NCBI GenBank assembly: GCA_047602055.1
Contig: JASGIG010000001.1
Span: 2,728,001 to 2,792,000 of the forward strand
Source of the DNA: JAODBQ01 sp047602055
GTDB taxonomy: Bacteria > Actinomycetota > Acidimicrobiia > Acidimicrobiales > Ilumatobacteraceae
Length of the DNA: 64,000 bases
Direction of reading: 5' to 3'
In this document: piece after piece, positions 48,635-57,589 of the stretch
Numbering within the stretch: the stretch's first letter is position 1
Layout of the letters: each line of letters opens with the position of its first letter
Position numbers and translations under genes: made by a program
The notes under the pieces: model-generated
The model's input: the letters and a program-made list of their open reading frames with translations, nothing else
The model's database searches: none
Told to the model about the DNA's origin: nothing

Positions 48635-49171
48635 ATGGGAACGGTCCATCCGTGCATCACGCCGCCGGTCGCCGAGTGGATCCGGCGCCAGCACATGTTC
48701 ACCGTGGCCACCGCACCGCTCGGTGCCGACGGGCACGTCAACGTGTCGCCGAAGGGGTTCGACTCGCTGCGGGTCGTCGACGAGCTGACCGTCGCCTACC
48801 TCGACTACACGGGCAGCGGGGCGGAGACGATCGCCCACCTGCGCGAGAACGGGCGGATCACGCTGATGTGGTCGGCGTTCGAAGGGCCGCCACGGATCGT
48901 GCGGGTGCACGGCCACGGCGAGGTGCTCGGACTCGACGATCCGCGCGTCGCCGGCCTGTTCGATGTCGGGCCCGGTGCCCGCGCCGTGATCTGGGTGCAG
49001 GCCGACCGGGTCAGCGACAGCTGCGGCTACTCGGTGCCGCTGTACGAGTACGTCGGTGAGCGCACCAAGCTGATCGAGTGGGCCGAAGCGAAGGGCCCGG
49101 ACGGCGTCGCCGAGTACTGGCTGGCAAAGAACGCCACCTCGATCGACGGCCTCCCGGCCCTTTCGGACTGA
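48635..49171 (+). CDS. PPOX-family flavin-binding protein
   Basis: 178 residues. FTVATAPLGADGHVNVSPKGFDSLRVVDELTVAYLDYTGSGAETIAHLRENGRITLMWSAFEGPPRIVRVHG, a pyridoxamine-phosphate-oxidase-like barrel of the type with conserved NVSPKG. Probably binds FMN. CAGACT sits 6 nt before the ATG. Confidence 0.82.
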   Translation: MGTVHPCITPPVAEWIRRQHMFTVATAPLGADGHVNVSPKGFDSLRVVDELTVAYLDYTGSGAETIAHLRENGRITLMWSAFEGPPRIVRVHGHGEVLGLDDPRVAGLFDVGPGARAVIWVQADRVSDSCGYSVPLYEYVGERTKLIEWAEAKGPDGVAEYWLAKNATSIDGLPALSD

Positions 49172-49184
49172 TGCCCGTTCGGGC

Positions 49185-49229
49185 TCGTTCGAGCGATCAA
49201 ACGTGCACTCGGTCTGTTCGCTCGAACGA
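49185..49229. terminator. hairpin between convergent genes
   Basis: TCGTTCGAGCGA and TCGCTCGAACGA are perfect inverted repeats separated by 21 nt, between stops at 49171 (plus) and 49244 (minus). Confidence 0.55.
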
Positions 49230-49243
49230 ATCTCGGGGTCGGC

Positions 49244-50587
49244 TCAGCCGGTGACGAGGGCGTCGGCGATCTCCAACGCCTCGTCGATGACGGCGATGCC
49301 GTGCTCGACGTCGGCGACGCTCGTCGTGCACGGCGGCACGACGTGCACCCGGTTGAAGTGGGTGAACGGCCAGACGCCCTTGGCCTTGCACGTCGCGGCG
49401 ATGTCGTTCATCGGCTTGGCGTCGGCGCCGGCGGCGTTGAACGGCACGAGCGGCTCACGTGTCGAACGGTTGCGGACCAGCTCGATCGCCCAGAACACGC
49501 CCAGGCCACGGACGTCGCCGACGGACGGATGGTTGGCCTGCAGCTTCTCCAGCGCCGGGCCGATGACGTCGGCACCGAGCATCCGGGCGTGCTCGATGAC
49601 ACCCTCCTCCTTGAAGATGTTGATGCTCGCCACTGCCGACGCGCACGCCATCGGGTGGCCGCTGTAGGTCAGGCCGCCGGGGTAGGCACGGTCCTTGAAC
49701 GTCTCGACGATCGGTGCGCTGATGACCACGCCGCCGAGCGGCAGGTAGCCGGAGTTGACGCCCTTGGCGAAGCACACCAGGTCGGGCTGCACGCCCCACT
49801 TCTGGAACGCGAACCACTCGCCGCAGCGGGCGAAGCCGGCCATCACCTCGTCGCAGATCATCACGACGCCGTGGCGGTCGCACAGCTCGCGGACCCCGGC
49901 GAGGTAGCCGTCGGGCGGGACGAGGATGCCGTTCGTGCCGACGACGGTCTCCAGCATGATCGCGGCGACGTTGTGCGCTCCCTCGACCATCAGCACGTCG
50001 GCGAGGTGGGCGAGCGCCCGCTCGCACTCCTCGGCCTCGTTCGCGGCGTGGAACGCGCTGCGGTACGGGTACGGGCCCCAGAACTTGACGACGCCTGGGA
50101 TGCTCGGCTCGCTCGGCCAGCGCCGCGGGTCGCCGGTGAGCGTGATCGCCCCGCCGGTGGCCCCGTGGTAGCTGCGATAGGTGGTGAGCAGCTTGTGCCG
50201 CCCGGTGTGCAGGCGGGCCATGCGCACCGCGTTCTCGGTGGCCTCGGCGCCGGCGTTGGTGAAGAACACGTGGGAGAAGCGGCCGTCGCCGCCGACGTTG
50301 GCGACCTCGGTGATCAGCCGGGCGGCCTCGCTGCGTGCCGGGGTGGCGTGGAACGGGGCGATGGTGCACAGCTGCCCGGCGGCCTCCTGGATGGCGGCGA
50401 CGAGCTTGGGGTGCTGGTGGCCGATGTTGGCGTTGACCAGCTGGCTGGCGAAGTCGAGGTAGCGGGTGCCGTCCTCGGTCCAGAACCAGCTGCCCTCGGC
50501 GCCGGTGACCACGAGTGGGGCGAGGCTGCCCTGCGCGCTCCAGGAGTGGAAGACGTGGGCTCGATCGTCGTCGTACGCAGCGCTCAT
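49244..50587 (-). CDS. class III aminotransferase (beta-alanine/omega-amino acid type)
   Basis: 447 residues. PLP site: FTNAGAEATENAVRMAR near 117, YHGATGGAITLTG near 145, Asp in VMICDEVMAGFARCGEW near 248 and the lysine in CFAKGVNSGYLPLGGVV near 277. This family uses beta-alanine, GABA or taurine with pyruvate or 2-oxoglutarate. It could convert the beta-alanine made by the 30-31 kb genes to malonate semialdehyde for MmsA, but it is 10 kb away, so the link is inference. TACGAT lies 7 nt before the ATG. Confidence 0.88.
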   Translation of the reverse strand: MSAAYDDDRAHVFHSWSAQGSLAPLVVTGAEGSWFWTEDGTRYLDFASQLVNANIGHQHPKLVAAIQEAAGQLCTIAPFHATPARSEAARLITEVANVGGDGRFSHVFFTNAGAEATENAVRMARLHTGRHKLLTTYRSYHGATGGAITLTGDPRRWPSEPSIPGVVKFWGPYPYRSAFHAANEAEECERALAHLADVLMVEGAHNVAAIMLETVVGTNGILVPPDGYLAGVRELCDRHGVVMICDEVMAGFARCGEWFAFQKWGVQPDLVCFAKGVNSGYLPLGGVVISAPIVETFKDRAYPGGLTYSGHPMACASAVASINIFKEEGVIEHARMLGADVIGPALEKLQANHPSVGDVRGLGVFWAIELVRNRSTREPLVPFNAAGADAKPMNDIAATCKAKGVWPFTHFNRVHVVPPCTTSVADVEHGIAVIDEALEIADALVTG

Positions 50588-50703
50588 GCCGGCAATCGTA
50601 GATCGCCCGGACGGACTGTTCGTAACAGCCCGTGCCGGACAGAACGGCCGTTGTTCTCGTACAAAGACGTTTGCCGGACCGGAACGACCGTGGAAGCCGG
50701 GTT

Positions 50704-50747
50704 TGTGTCGCCGCACAGACGGCACGTGCGGTCTGTGCGGCGACACA
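50704..50747. repeat. perfect 17-bp-arm hairpin upstream of surE
   Basis: TGTGTCGCCGCACAGAC and its complement with a 10-nt loop, in the 227-bp gap between the aminotransferase and surE. Not a member of families A or D by sequence. The rest of 50588-50814 shows only TAGGTT (50801-50806), a possible -10 box 8 nt before surE. Confidence 0.7.
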
Positions 50748-50814
50748 GACGCCAGAGAGCCGCCGCGCTCGCCGGACGGACCGGTCGGAGGTCGATCATC
50801 TAGGTTCCGACGCC

Positions 50815-51645
50815 GTGCGCATCTTGTTGACGAACGACGACGGCATCGACTCGGTCGGGTTGCACATCCTCGCCAGGGCGATGCGCCCCCACGGCGAGGT
50901 GGTGATCGTCGCACCCGACAGCGAGTACTCGGGGGCCAGCGCCGCCGTCGGGGCGCTGCACCTCGCTCACCCGGAGGCCCGGCGCCGGCACGTCGACGGC
51001 ATCGACGAGGCCTGGTCGCTGTCGGGGCCGCCGGCGCTGTGCGTGATGTTCGCCCGGCTCGGGGCGTTCGGGGCGCCGTTCGACCTCGTCGTCTCGGGCA
51101 TCAACCCGGGTGCCAACGTCGGGCGCTCGGTGTACCACTCGGGCACGATCGGGGCGACGCTGTCGGGCCGCATCGGCAACATCTCCGGCCTCGCCGTCAG
51201 CCAGTCGGTGTCCGGCATCGGAGTCGAGGGCCAGGCCTGGGACGAGATGATCGTCGGTCAGCAGTGGGACTCGGCCGCCGAGGTGGCCAGTGCCTTCGTC
51301 GCCGGCCTGGCCGGCTCGCTGCCCGACGACGCGGTGGTCGTCAACCTCAACGTGCCGAACTGCCCGGTGGGGGAGATGAAGGGCTGGCGGCACACGACGG
51401 TCGGGCGTGACCCGCAGCGCCCGGTGTCCAAGGCGGAGCTCGTGCCGATCGTCGGCCAGGACGGCGCCTACCGGGTGGCGATGGAGTGGGGCGACCCGCT
51501 CGATCTCCCGGGCGACACCGACGGCGGCGCCGTCGAGGACGGCTACGTCTCGGTGACCTACCTCAGCCGCCTCCACGAGGTCGACGTCCCCGAGATGGCC
51601 GCCGCCGAGGCCGCGCTCAGCAAGCTGGTCGCCCCCGCCGGTTGA
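50815..51645 (+). CDS. surE: 5'/3'-nucleotidase SurE
   Basis: 276 residues, GTG start immediately before RILLTNDDGIDSVGLHILA, the metal-binding N terminus of SurE. Then APDSEYSGASAAV, SGPPALCVMFA and SGINPGANVGRSVYHSGTIGAT near 99-120. It removes phosphate from nucleoside 5'- or 3'-monophosphates and short polyphosphates. Confidence 0.92.
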   Translation: MRILLTNDDGIDSVGLHILARAMRPHGEVVIVAPDSEYSGASAAVGALHLAHPEARRRHVDGIDEAWSLSGPPALCVMFARLGAFGAPFDLVVSGINPGANVGRSVYHSGTIGATLSGRIGNISGLAVSQSVSGIGVEGQAWDEMIVGQQWDSAAEVASAFVAGLAGSLPDDAVVVNLNVPNCPVGEMKGWRHTTVGRDPQRPVSKAELVPIVGQDGAYRVAMEWGDPLDLPGDTDGGAVEDGYVSVTYLSRLHEVDVPEMAAAEAALSKLVAPAG

Positions 51646-51651
51646 TCCCGG

Positions 51652-51756
51652 GCGATTCGAGATGTGCGCACGGACGCTGCACATCTCGAATCGCGTCGAT
51701 CCGTTGACGACGGGTGATTCGAGATGTGCGCAGCGGGGCGACCAATCTCGAATCGC
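51652..51756. repeat. pair of 43-bp palindromes (family A, copies 5 and 6)
   Basis: Copies at 51652-51694 and 51714-51756, again with a 19-bp spacer. Copy 6 has two or three mismatches in the right arm (ACCAATCTCG). Between convergent surE and the CoA-ester lyase gene. Confidence 0.85.
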
Positions 51757-51777
51757 GCCCGCGCTGCCGGCGTCTGG

Positions 51778-52750
51778 TCAGGCGAGGTTGGCGATGGCTT
51801 CGGCCGTCGCCAGGACGCGCTGGGCGTTGACGACGTGGAGGTTCTCGATCATCCGGCCGTCGACGGTGACGACGCCCTTGCCGGAGGCGAGGCCCTCCTC
51901 GAAGGCGTCGATCACGCGGCGGGCGTGGGCGACGTCGTCGTCGCTCGGCGCCCACACGTCGTTGGCGACGTCGACCTGGCCGGGGTGGATCAGGGTCTTG
52001 CCGTCGAAGCCCATCTCCCAGCCCTGGACGCACTCGGCGCGGAAGCCGTCGAGGTCCTTGACGTCGTTGAACACGCCGTCGACGATCACCTTGCCGGCCT
52101 CGCGGGCGGCCGCCAACGCCGTCGCCAGGTGTGCCACGAGCGGGTGGCGGCCGGGCAGCAGCTGGGCGCGCAGCTCGCGAGCCAGGTCGTTGGTGCCCAT
52201 CACCAGCACGCTGACGCCGCGGGTGGGCGACGATGGCGCGCACGTCGAAGATCGCCGCCGGCGTCTCGATCATCGCCCAGATCGTCATGTCCGGCGAGGC
52301 GCCGGCGGCGTCGAGGCGCGCCGACACGTCGTCGATGTCGGCCACCGACGAGACCTTCGGGATCACCACGGCGGCCGCGCCGGACGTGGCTGCGGCGGCG
52401 ATGTCGTCGGCGCCCCACTCGGTGTCGAGGCCGTTGCAGCGGATCGTCAGCTCCCGGTTGCCGTACTCGCCGGACGAGGCGGCGGCGACCGCCTTCGGCC
52501 GGGCGTCGGCCTTGGCGTCGGGGGCGACGGCGTCCTCCAGGTCGAAGATGATCGCGTCGGCCGGGATGGTCTTGGCCTTCTCCAGCGCCCGTTCGTTGGC
52601 CGACGGCATGTACAGCACCGAGCGGCGGGGGCGGAGCGGATCGAACCGTGATCCCGGGGGCTGCGCCCCCGCTCGCTGCGCTCGCGCCCCATCGGCGCCG
52701 GGCTCGCTGGCGCTCGCGCCGTCGCCCGCCTCGCTGCGCTCGGCGGTCAT
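51778..52750 (-). pseudogene. HpcH/HpaI-type CoA-ester lyase, one frameshift
   Basis: From ATG 52750 (overlapping the upstream stop) the protein runs to about residue 175: RRSVLYMPSANERALEKAKTIPADAIIFDLEDAVAP, then MIETPAAIFDVRAIVA. The frame then changes by one base near 52215-52225 and continues VLVMGTNDLARELRAQLLPG...FNDVKDLDGF..GFDGKTLIHPGQV to the normal end. Otherwise complete, with substrate- and Mg-binding Glu and Asp intact. Either a recent pseudogene or an indel error. The first 25 codons after the ATG come from a GC-rich repeat. Confidence 0.8.
52656..52745. repeat. GC-rich repeat family B, copy 5, inside a coding start
   Basis: GGGGGC-TGC-GCCCCC (52656-52670), CTCGCTGCGCTCGCGCCCC, GGCTCGCTGGCGCTCGC and CCTCGCTGCGCTCGG: the reverse-strand version of the 31314-31395 copy. 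It lies within the N-terminal codons of the lyase gene, between its coupled ATG and the first conserved residues. Confidence 0.7.
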
Positions 52751-53802
52751 GACGTGAACCCGTAGGCCACGGCCAGCTCGGGATCCCGGGCGGCCAGCTC
52801 GCGGGCGAGGTTGACGACGACGTGGCACTGCTTCACCGAGGCGTCGTCCTCCATCTTCCCGTCGATCATCAGCGCGCCGGTGCCGTCGCCCATCGCCTCG
52901 ATGATCCGCTGGGCGTGGGCCACGTCGGCGGGCCGCGGGCTGAACACCCGCTTGGCGATGTCGATCTGCACCGGGTGCAGGCTCCACGCCCCGACGCAGC
53001 CGAGCAGGTAGGCGTTGCGGAACTGGTCCTCGCAGGCGACGACGTCCTTGATGTCGCCGAACGGCCCGTAGTACGGCAGGATCCCGTTCGCCGCGCAGGC
53101 GTCGACCATCCGGGCGATCGTGTAGTGCCACAGGTCCTGCTGGAACGTCGGGCGAGGCGCCTCCGGGTCGTCGGCGGACGGGTCGACGCGCACGACGTAG
53201 TCCGGGTGGCCACCGCCGACGCGCGTCGTCTTCATCCGCCGGCTGGCGGCCAGGTCGGCCGGGCCGAGGCACACGCCCTGCATGCGCGGCGAGGCGGCGC
53301 AGATCTCCTCGAGGTTGGTGACGCCGCGCGCCGTCTCCAGGATGGCATGGATCATCAGCGGCTCGGCCAGGCCGGCCTTGGCCTCCAGCTGGGCGAGCAG
53401 GCGGTCGACGTAGTGGATGTCCTCGGGCCCCTCGACCTTCGGGATCATGATCACGTCGAGCTTGTCGCCGATCTCGGTGACCAGCGTGATCAGGTCGTCG
53501 AGGCACCACGGTGAATCCAGGCTGTTGACCCGGGTCCACAGCTGGGTCTGGCCCATGTCGATCTCCCGGCCGACCTTCACCAGCCCGGTGCGGGCGGCCT
53601 CCTTGTCGGCCATCGGGATGGCGTCCTCGAGGTTGCCGAGCAGCACGTCGACCGTCGGGACGATGTCGGGCAGCTTGGCGACCATCTTCTCGTTCTGCGG
53701 CGGGAAGAAGTGGATCACCCGGCTCGGCCGGATCGGGATCTCCCGCAACGGCTGCGGGGCGCCGACGGCGAGCGGCTTGAAGAAGTCCTTGGGACTGCGC
53801 AC
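52747..53802 (-). CDS. HpcH/HpaI aldolase/citrate lyase family (malyl-CoA lyase-like)
   Basis: 351 residues from GTG 53802 (RSPKDFFKPLAVG). IRPSRVIHFFPPQNEKM, DVLLGNLEDAIP near 65, MIPKVEGPEDI, ILETARGVTNLEEI, and ADLAASRRM match the malyl-CoA / methylmalyl-CoA lyase branch. Catalysis splits or joins a CoA ester and glyoxylate. Coupled by ATGA overlap to the second, frameshifted lyase gene. TAGCCT lies 8 nt upstream of the GTG. Confidence 0.87.
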   Translation of the reverse strand: MRSPKDFFKPLAVGAPQPLREIPIRPSRVIHFFPPQNEKMVAKLPDIVPTVDVLLGNLEDAIPMADKEAARTGLVKVGREIDMGQTQLWTRVNSLDSPWCLDDLITLVTEIGDKLDVIMIPKVEGPEDIHYVDRLLAQLEAKAGLAEPLMIHAILETARGVTNLEEICAASPRMQGVCLGPADLAASRRMKTTRVGGGHPDYVVRVDPSADDPEAPRPTFQQDLWHYTIARMVDACAANGILPYYGPFGDIKDVVACEDQFRNAYLLGCVGAWSLHPVQIDIAKRVFSPRPADVAHAQRIIEAMGDGTGALMIDGKMEDDASVKQCHVVVNLARELAARDPELAVAYGFTS

Positions 53803-53875
53803 GGGTTGCGAGGCTACGGGCGTTCGCCACCCCGGGCCAAGATGTCGCATGGCGGCGAGCCGCCATGATGTGACG

Positions 53876-54553
53876 GTGCGCGACCTCGATGCCTACCTGT
53901 TCGACGCCGGCGGCGTGCTGGTGCTGCCCGACCCCACGGTGCTCGTCCCGCTGCTGGCGCCCTACGGCGGGTCCACCGACATCGACCTGCACATCCGCGC
54001 CCACTACCGGGCGATGGCCGCGAAGAGCGCGGCGGGCAGTGGTGAGACGTTCTGGGACGACTACAACCTCGTCTACGTGGACAGCGTCGGTGTGCCCGAG
54101 CACGATCGGGAGATGGCCGCGCACGTGCTCGACCGCACTCGGACCGCGCTCCTGTGGCGTTGGCCGATCGCCGGGAGCGTTGCCGCCCTGCGCCGCCTGC
54201 ACGAGGACGGGGTGCCGATCGGCGTGGTCAGCAACGCCAGCGGGCAGATCGCCGACATCCTGCGCCGCTTCGGCGTGTGCCAGGTCGGGCCCGGCGACCA
54301 CACGCCGGTGCGGGTGATCGTCGACAGCCACCTCGTCGGCGTCGCCAAGCCGAGCCCGGGGATCTTCGACCACGCCCTGCACCTGTTCGACGGCATCGCC
54401 CCGGCGCGGATCGGCTACGTCGGCGATTCGGTGACGATGGACGTCGCCGGCGCCCGTGCCGCCGGGCTGCACCCGATCCTGCTCGACCCGTACGACGACC
54501 ACCCCGGCGCCGACTTCGACCGCATCACCACCCTCGCCGAGCTGGTCGCCTGA
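53876..54553 (+). CDS. HAD-family hydrolase
   Basis: 225 residues from GTG 53876 (CATGAT 6 nt before it). Motif I AYLFDAGGVLVLPD: the first Asp is present but the usual second Asp is Gly, as in other FDxGGVL members. Motif II IGVVSNASGQ, motif III Lys in VAKPSPGIF, motif IV GYVGDSVTMDVAGARAAG. A phosphatase or haloacid-dehalogenase-like enzyme; substrate not predictable. Confidence 0.85.
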   Translation: MRDLDAYLFDAGGVLVLPDPTVLVPLLAPYGGSTDIDLHIRAHYRAMAAKSAAGSGETFWDDYNLVYVDSVGVPEHDREMAAHVLDRTRTALLWRWPIAGSVAALRRLHEDGVPIGVVSNASGQIADILRRFGVCQVGPGDHTPVRVIVDSHLVGVAKPSPGIFDHALHLFDGIAPARIGYVGDSVTMDVAGARAAGLHPILLDPYDDHPGADFDRITTLAELVA

Positions 54554-54578
54554 CGCCGCGGGGCTGCGTTCCGGCCGG

Positions 54579-54621
54579 CCGATGCGAGATGTGCCCACCG
54601 ACGCCGCACATCTCGCATCGC
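54579..54621. repeat. single 43-bp palindrome (family A, copy 7)
   Basis: Arms 54579-54594 and 54606-54621, loop 11 nt. Its arms read GATGCGAG / CTCGCATC, a compensated change on both sides relative to GATTCGAG / CTCGAATC, so base pairing is conserved. Confidence 0.85.
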
Positions 54622-54683
54622 AACTGCGGGGCGAGGGAGCCGGGTTGCCGTGAGCGCAGCGGGCCGTGTGCCACGCTGCGCTG

Positions 54684-55649
54684 ATGAGCGAGCTGCGCCA
54701 CCTTTCCGTGCCGGTCAACGGCATCCGCATCCACTGCGTCGAGGCCGGGGAGGGGCCACTGGTCCTGCTCGTCCACGGCTTCCCGGAGTCGTGGTACTCG
54801 TGGCGCCACCAGCTTCCGGCGCTCGCTGCGGCCGGTTACCGGGCGGTGGCGATCGACGTGCGCGGCTACGGGCGCTCGGCGGCGCCGGCGCCGATCGAGG
54901 CGTACCGGATGCTGGCCCACGTCGCCGACAACGTCGCCCTCGTCGGCGCGCTCGGCGAGGAGCAGGCGGTCGTCGTCGGCCACGACTGGGGCGCGCCGAT
55001 CGCGTGGAGCTCGGCGCAGCTGCGCCCTGACGTGTTCCGTGGCGTCGCCGGGCTGTCCGTGCCGTTCGCGCCGGCCGGCCCGACTCGCCCGACCGACGCG
55101 TTCCGCATGATGGGCGGCGGTGAGGAGTTCTACATCGAGTACTTCCAGCAGCCGGGCCGCGCCGAGGCCGAACTGGAGGAGGACGTCCGTCGCTGGTTGC
55201 TCGGCTTCTACTTCTCGGCGTCCGGCGACGCGCCGCCGGCGGCCGGTGGCGGGACGATGGCGACGATCCCGCGCGGGGCGAAGATGTACGAGCGGTTCAG
55301 CTACCCGGACGCGATGCCGGCGTGGTGGACCGACGCCGACCTCGACTTCTACGCCGGCGAGTTCGAGCGCACCGGGTTCACCGGTGGGCTCAACCGCTAT
55401 CGCAACGTCGACCGCGACTGGGAGGACCTGACGGCGTTCCGCGGCAAGCCGATCGAGGTGCCGGCCCTGTTCGTCGGCGGCGACAAGGACGGCCCGACGA
55501 TCTGGGGTCAGGCGTCGATCGACCGCTTCCCGACGACGCTGCCGAAGCTGCACCGCTCGATCATCCTGCCCGGCTGCGGCCACTGGACCCAGCAGGAACG
55601 CCCCGCCGAGGTCAACGAGGCCCTGGTCGAGTTTCTCGAAGCTCTCTGA
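54684..55649 (+). CDS. epoxide hydrolase-type alpha/beta hydrolase
   Basis: 321 residues. Oxyanion HGFPESWYSWRHQLPAL near 35, nucleophile Asp in VVVGHDWGAPIAW near 105, late acid in LFVGGDKDGP and His in LPGCGHWTQQE near 303. The HGxP motif and two lid tyrosines (FYIEYFQQPG, FYAGEFERTGF) indicate an epoxide hydrolase. Preceded by CACGCT 6 nt before the ATG. Confidence 0.88.
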   Translation: MSELRHLSVPVNGIRIHCVEAGEGPLVLLVHGFPESWYSWRHQLPALAAAGYRAVAIDVRGYGRSAAPAPIEAYRMLAHVADNVALVGALGEEQAVVVGHDWGAPIAWSSAQLRPDVFRGVAGLSVPFAPAGPTRPTDAFRMMGGGEEFYIEYFQQPGRAEAELEEDVRRWLLGFYFSASGDAPPAAGGGTMATIPRGAKMYERFSYPDAMPAWWTDADLDFYAGEFERTGFTGGLNRYRNVDRDWEDLTAFRGKPIEVPALFVGGDKDGPTIWGQASIDRFPTTLPKLHRSIILPGCGHWTQQERPAEVNEALVEFLEAL

Positions 55650-55686
55650 TGGTCGGCCTCCGGGGTGCGCGATCGGTGCGGTCTCG

Positions 55687-57357
55687 TCACCGCGTGGCGA
55701 TCACCCCGGCGCGGGCGTCGGTGACGTAGCCGTCGTCGGCGGTCCACGTCACCGTGCCGTTGACGACGACCGCGTCGATGCCGATCGAGCGGCGGATCCA
55801 GCGGGTGCCGGCGCCTGGGAAGTCGTCGGAGGCGATCTCCGGGCCCCGGTCGATCGTCGCCGGATCGAAGATCACGACGTCGGCGGCGTAGCCCTCGCGC
55901 AGCAGGCCGCGGTCGGCGATGCCCCAGATCGCGCACGGGTCGGCAGTCACCTTCTTGACGGCGGCCTCCACGGTCAGCGCACCGGTGCCGCGCACGAACC
56001 GGCTGAACAGGTAGGCGATGTCACCGTAGGTGGCGAACGAGCCGACGTGGGCGCCGGCGTCGCTGGCGCCCACGTGGACGTTGGGGTGGGCGAGCAGGCT
56101 GCCGACGGCGTCGTCGTCGACGTGGCCGATGTTCGGGCGGATGAACCACGTGCCGAGGTCCTCCTCGACGGCGAGGTCGATCAGCGTCTCGGCCGGCGAC
56201 ATGCCGCGCTCGGTGGCGACCTCGCCGATCGTGCGGCCGGCGAGCCCGGCGTTGGCCTCGGTGGCCGCCTCGCGGATCACGATCTCGCTGATGTTCATCC
56301 TGGCGCGCTCGAGGCCGGCGACCAGCTGGGCGCGCGTCGCCGGGTCGGCGAGCGCGGCCAGCTTGGCCTCCTTCGACGGCATCGACAGCACCTGCCACCA
56401 ACCGGGGATGACGAGGAACATGATCGAGCGCTGGTCGAGCGTCCAGCTGATGTCGATCGGCCGGGTCTGGACCTGCGGCCACACCCGGCCGCCGTTGGCG
56501 ACCTCGCGCTCGACGGCGGCCATCACCTGGTCGGTGTTGGCCGGCGCGGCGTTGCTGTGGAACAAGGGTGACAGCGTGGTCGGGATGCCGTGGCGGCGGC
56601 TGATGTCGCCGAGCATCTCGACGCGGGTGATCGTCAGGTCGGGGTCGAAGAACTCGTGGACGATCTGCAGCATCCGGCCGCGCTCGCCGAGCACGGCGCA
56701 CAGCGCCTCGAGCTCGTCGTGGTCGGCGAAGCGGCACGGGACGGGGGAGAAGTCGTCCTCGATGTCGACGAAGCTCGTCGACATGCCGACCGCGCCGGCG
56801 GCCAGGCACTGGCGCAGGACGTCGCACATCTGCGCCAGCTCCTCGGGCGTCGCGGCACGGCGGGCGTCGTCGCCCATCACGTACAGGCGCAGCACGGAGT
56901 GGCCGACGAGCGGGGCGACGTTGACGGCGAGGTCGCTCGCCATCGTCTCGACGAGGCCGTCGAAGCCCTCGCCCCAGCGCCAGTCGACGCCGGTGTCGAA
57001 CGCCTCGGCAGGCATCTCCTCGATCAGCCGGAACATGCGCGAGAAGCGGTCGCGCTGGCCCTCGCGCACCGGGGCCATGCTCAACGAGCAGTTGCCGGTG
57101 ACGACCGTGGTGATGCCGTGCTCGATGGTCGGGAACACGAGCGGGTCGAACAGCAGCTGGGCGTCGAGGTGGGTGTGCGGGTCGACGAAGCCCGGGGCGA
57201 CGACGTGGCCGCCGGCATCGATCACCCGGTCGGCATCGGCGTTGTCGAGCGGCCGGCCGACGCTGACGATCCGGCCGCCGTCGATGCCGACGTCGCCGCG
57301 GTAGCCGGGCAGCCCGGTGCCGTCGACGATCAGTCCGTTGCGGATGACGAGGTCCAT
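55687..57357 (-). CDS. D-aminoacylase/dihydroorotase-type amidohydrolase
   Basis: 556 residues. LVIRNGLIVDGTG, metal site GFVDPHTHLDAQL near 58, TGNCSLSMAP (Cys ligand) near 88, late Asp in VGASDAGAHVG near 446. Resembles N-acyl-D-amino-acid deacylases, with a large insertion. Ribosome site CGGAG 8 nt before the ATG. Third gene behind two small ones, which start at 57789. Confidence 0.87.
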   Translation of the reverse strand: MDLVIRNGLIVDGTGLPGYRGDVGIDGGRIVSVGRPLDNADADRVIDAGGHVVAPGFVDPHTHLDAQLLFDPLVFPTIEHGITTVVTGNCSLSMAPVREGQRDRFSRMFRLIEEMPAEAFDTGVDWRWGEGFDGLVETMASDLAVNVAPLVGHSVLRLYVMGDDARRAATPEELAQMCDVLRQCLAAGAVGMSTSFVDIEDDFSPVPCRFADHDELEALCAVLGERGRMLQIVHEFFDPDLTITRVEMLGDISRRHGIPTTLSPLFHSNAAPANTDQVMAAVEREVANGGRVWPQVQTRPIDISWTLDQRSIMFLVIPGWWQVLSMPSKEAKLAALADPATRAQLVAGLERARMNISEIVIREAATEANAGLAGRTIGEVATERGMSPAETLIDLAVEEDLGTWFIRPNIGHVDDDAVGSLLAHPNVHVGASDAGAHVGSFATYGDIAYLFSRFVRGTGALTVEAAVKKVTADPCAIWGIADRGLLREGYAADVVIFDPATIDRGPEIASDDFPGAGTRWIRRSIGIDAVVVNGTVTWTADDGYVTDARAGVIATR

Positions 57358-57370
57358 GTGGTTGCTCCGT

Positions 57371-57589
57371 TCAGGTGGTGACCGCGAGGGTCGTCCAGCT
57401 CTTGCCGATCAGATCGGTGAGGTCGGTGATGCCGGCGCGGTCGAGCGCGCCGTCGACGACGTCGCACGGCAGGCAGATCGCCCGCTCGGCGCCGTTCGCG
57501 TAGCGGATGGTGACGCTGACCTCGGCGAGGCCGTCGTGCCCGGCGGCGAGGTCGGCGGCGACGATCGTCGGCGTCGTCGTCGCGGTCAC
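57371..57589 (-). CDS. small conserved protein
   Basis: 72 residues from GTG 57589, overlapping the upstream stop (GTGA). It ends 13 bp before the amidohydrolase. IRYANGAERAICLPCDVVDGALDRAGITDLTDLIGKSWTTLAVT is well ordered, with one CLPC cysteine pair. Function unknown. Confidence 0.6.
   Translation of the reverse strand: MTATTTPTIVAADLAAGHDGLAEVSVTIRYANGAERAICLPCDVVDGALDRAGITDLTDLIGKSWTTLAVTT

Noticed and set aside
51617..54730. Long minus-strand frame linking two lyase genes and the HAD region.
   Set aside because: Only 52225-52750 of it is real coding sequence; the rest is out of frame with the conserved proteins.
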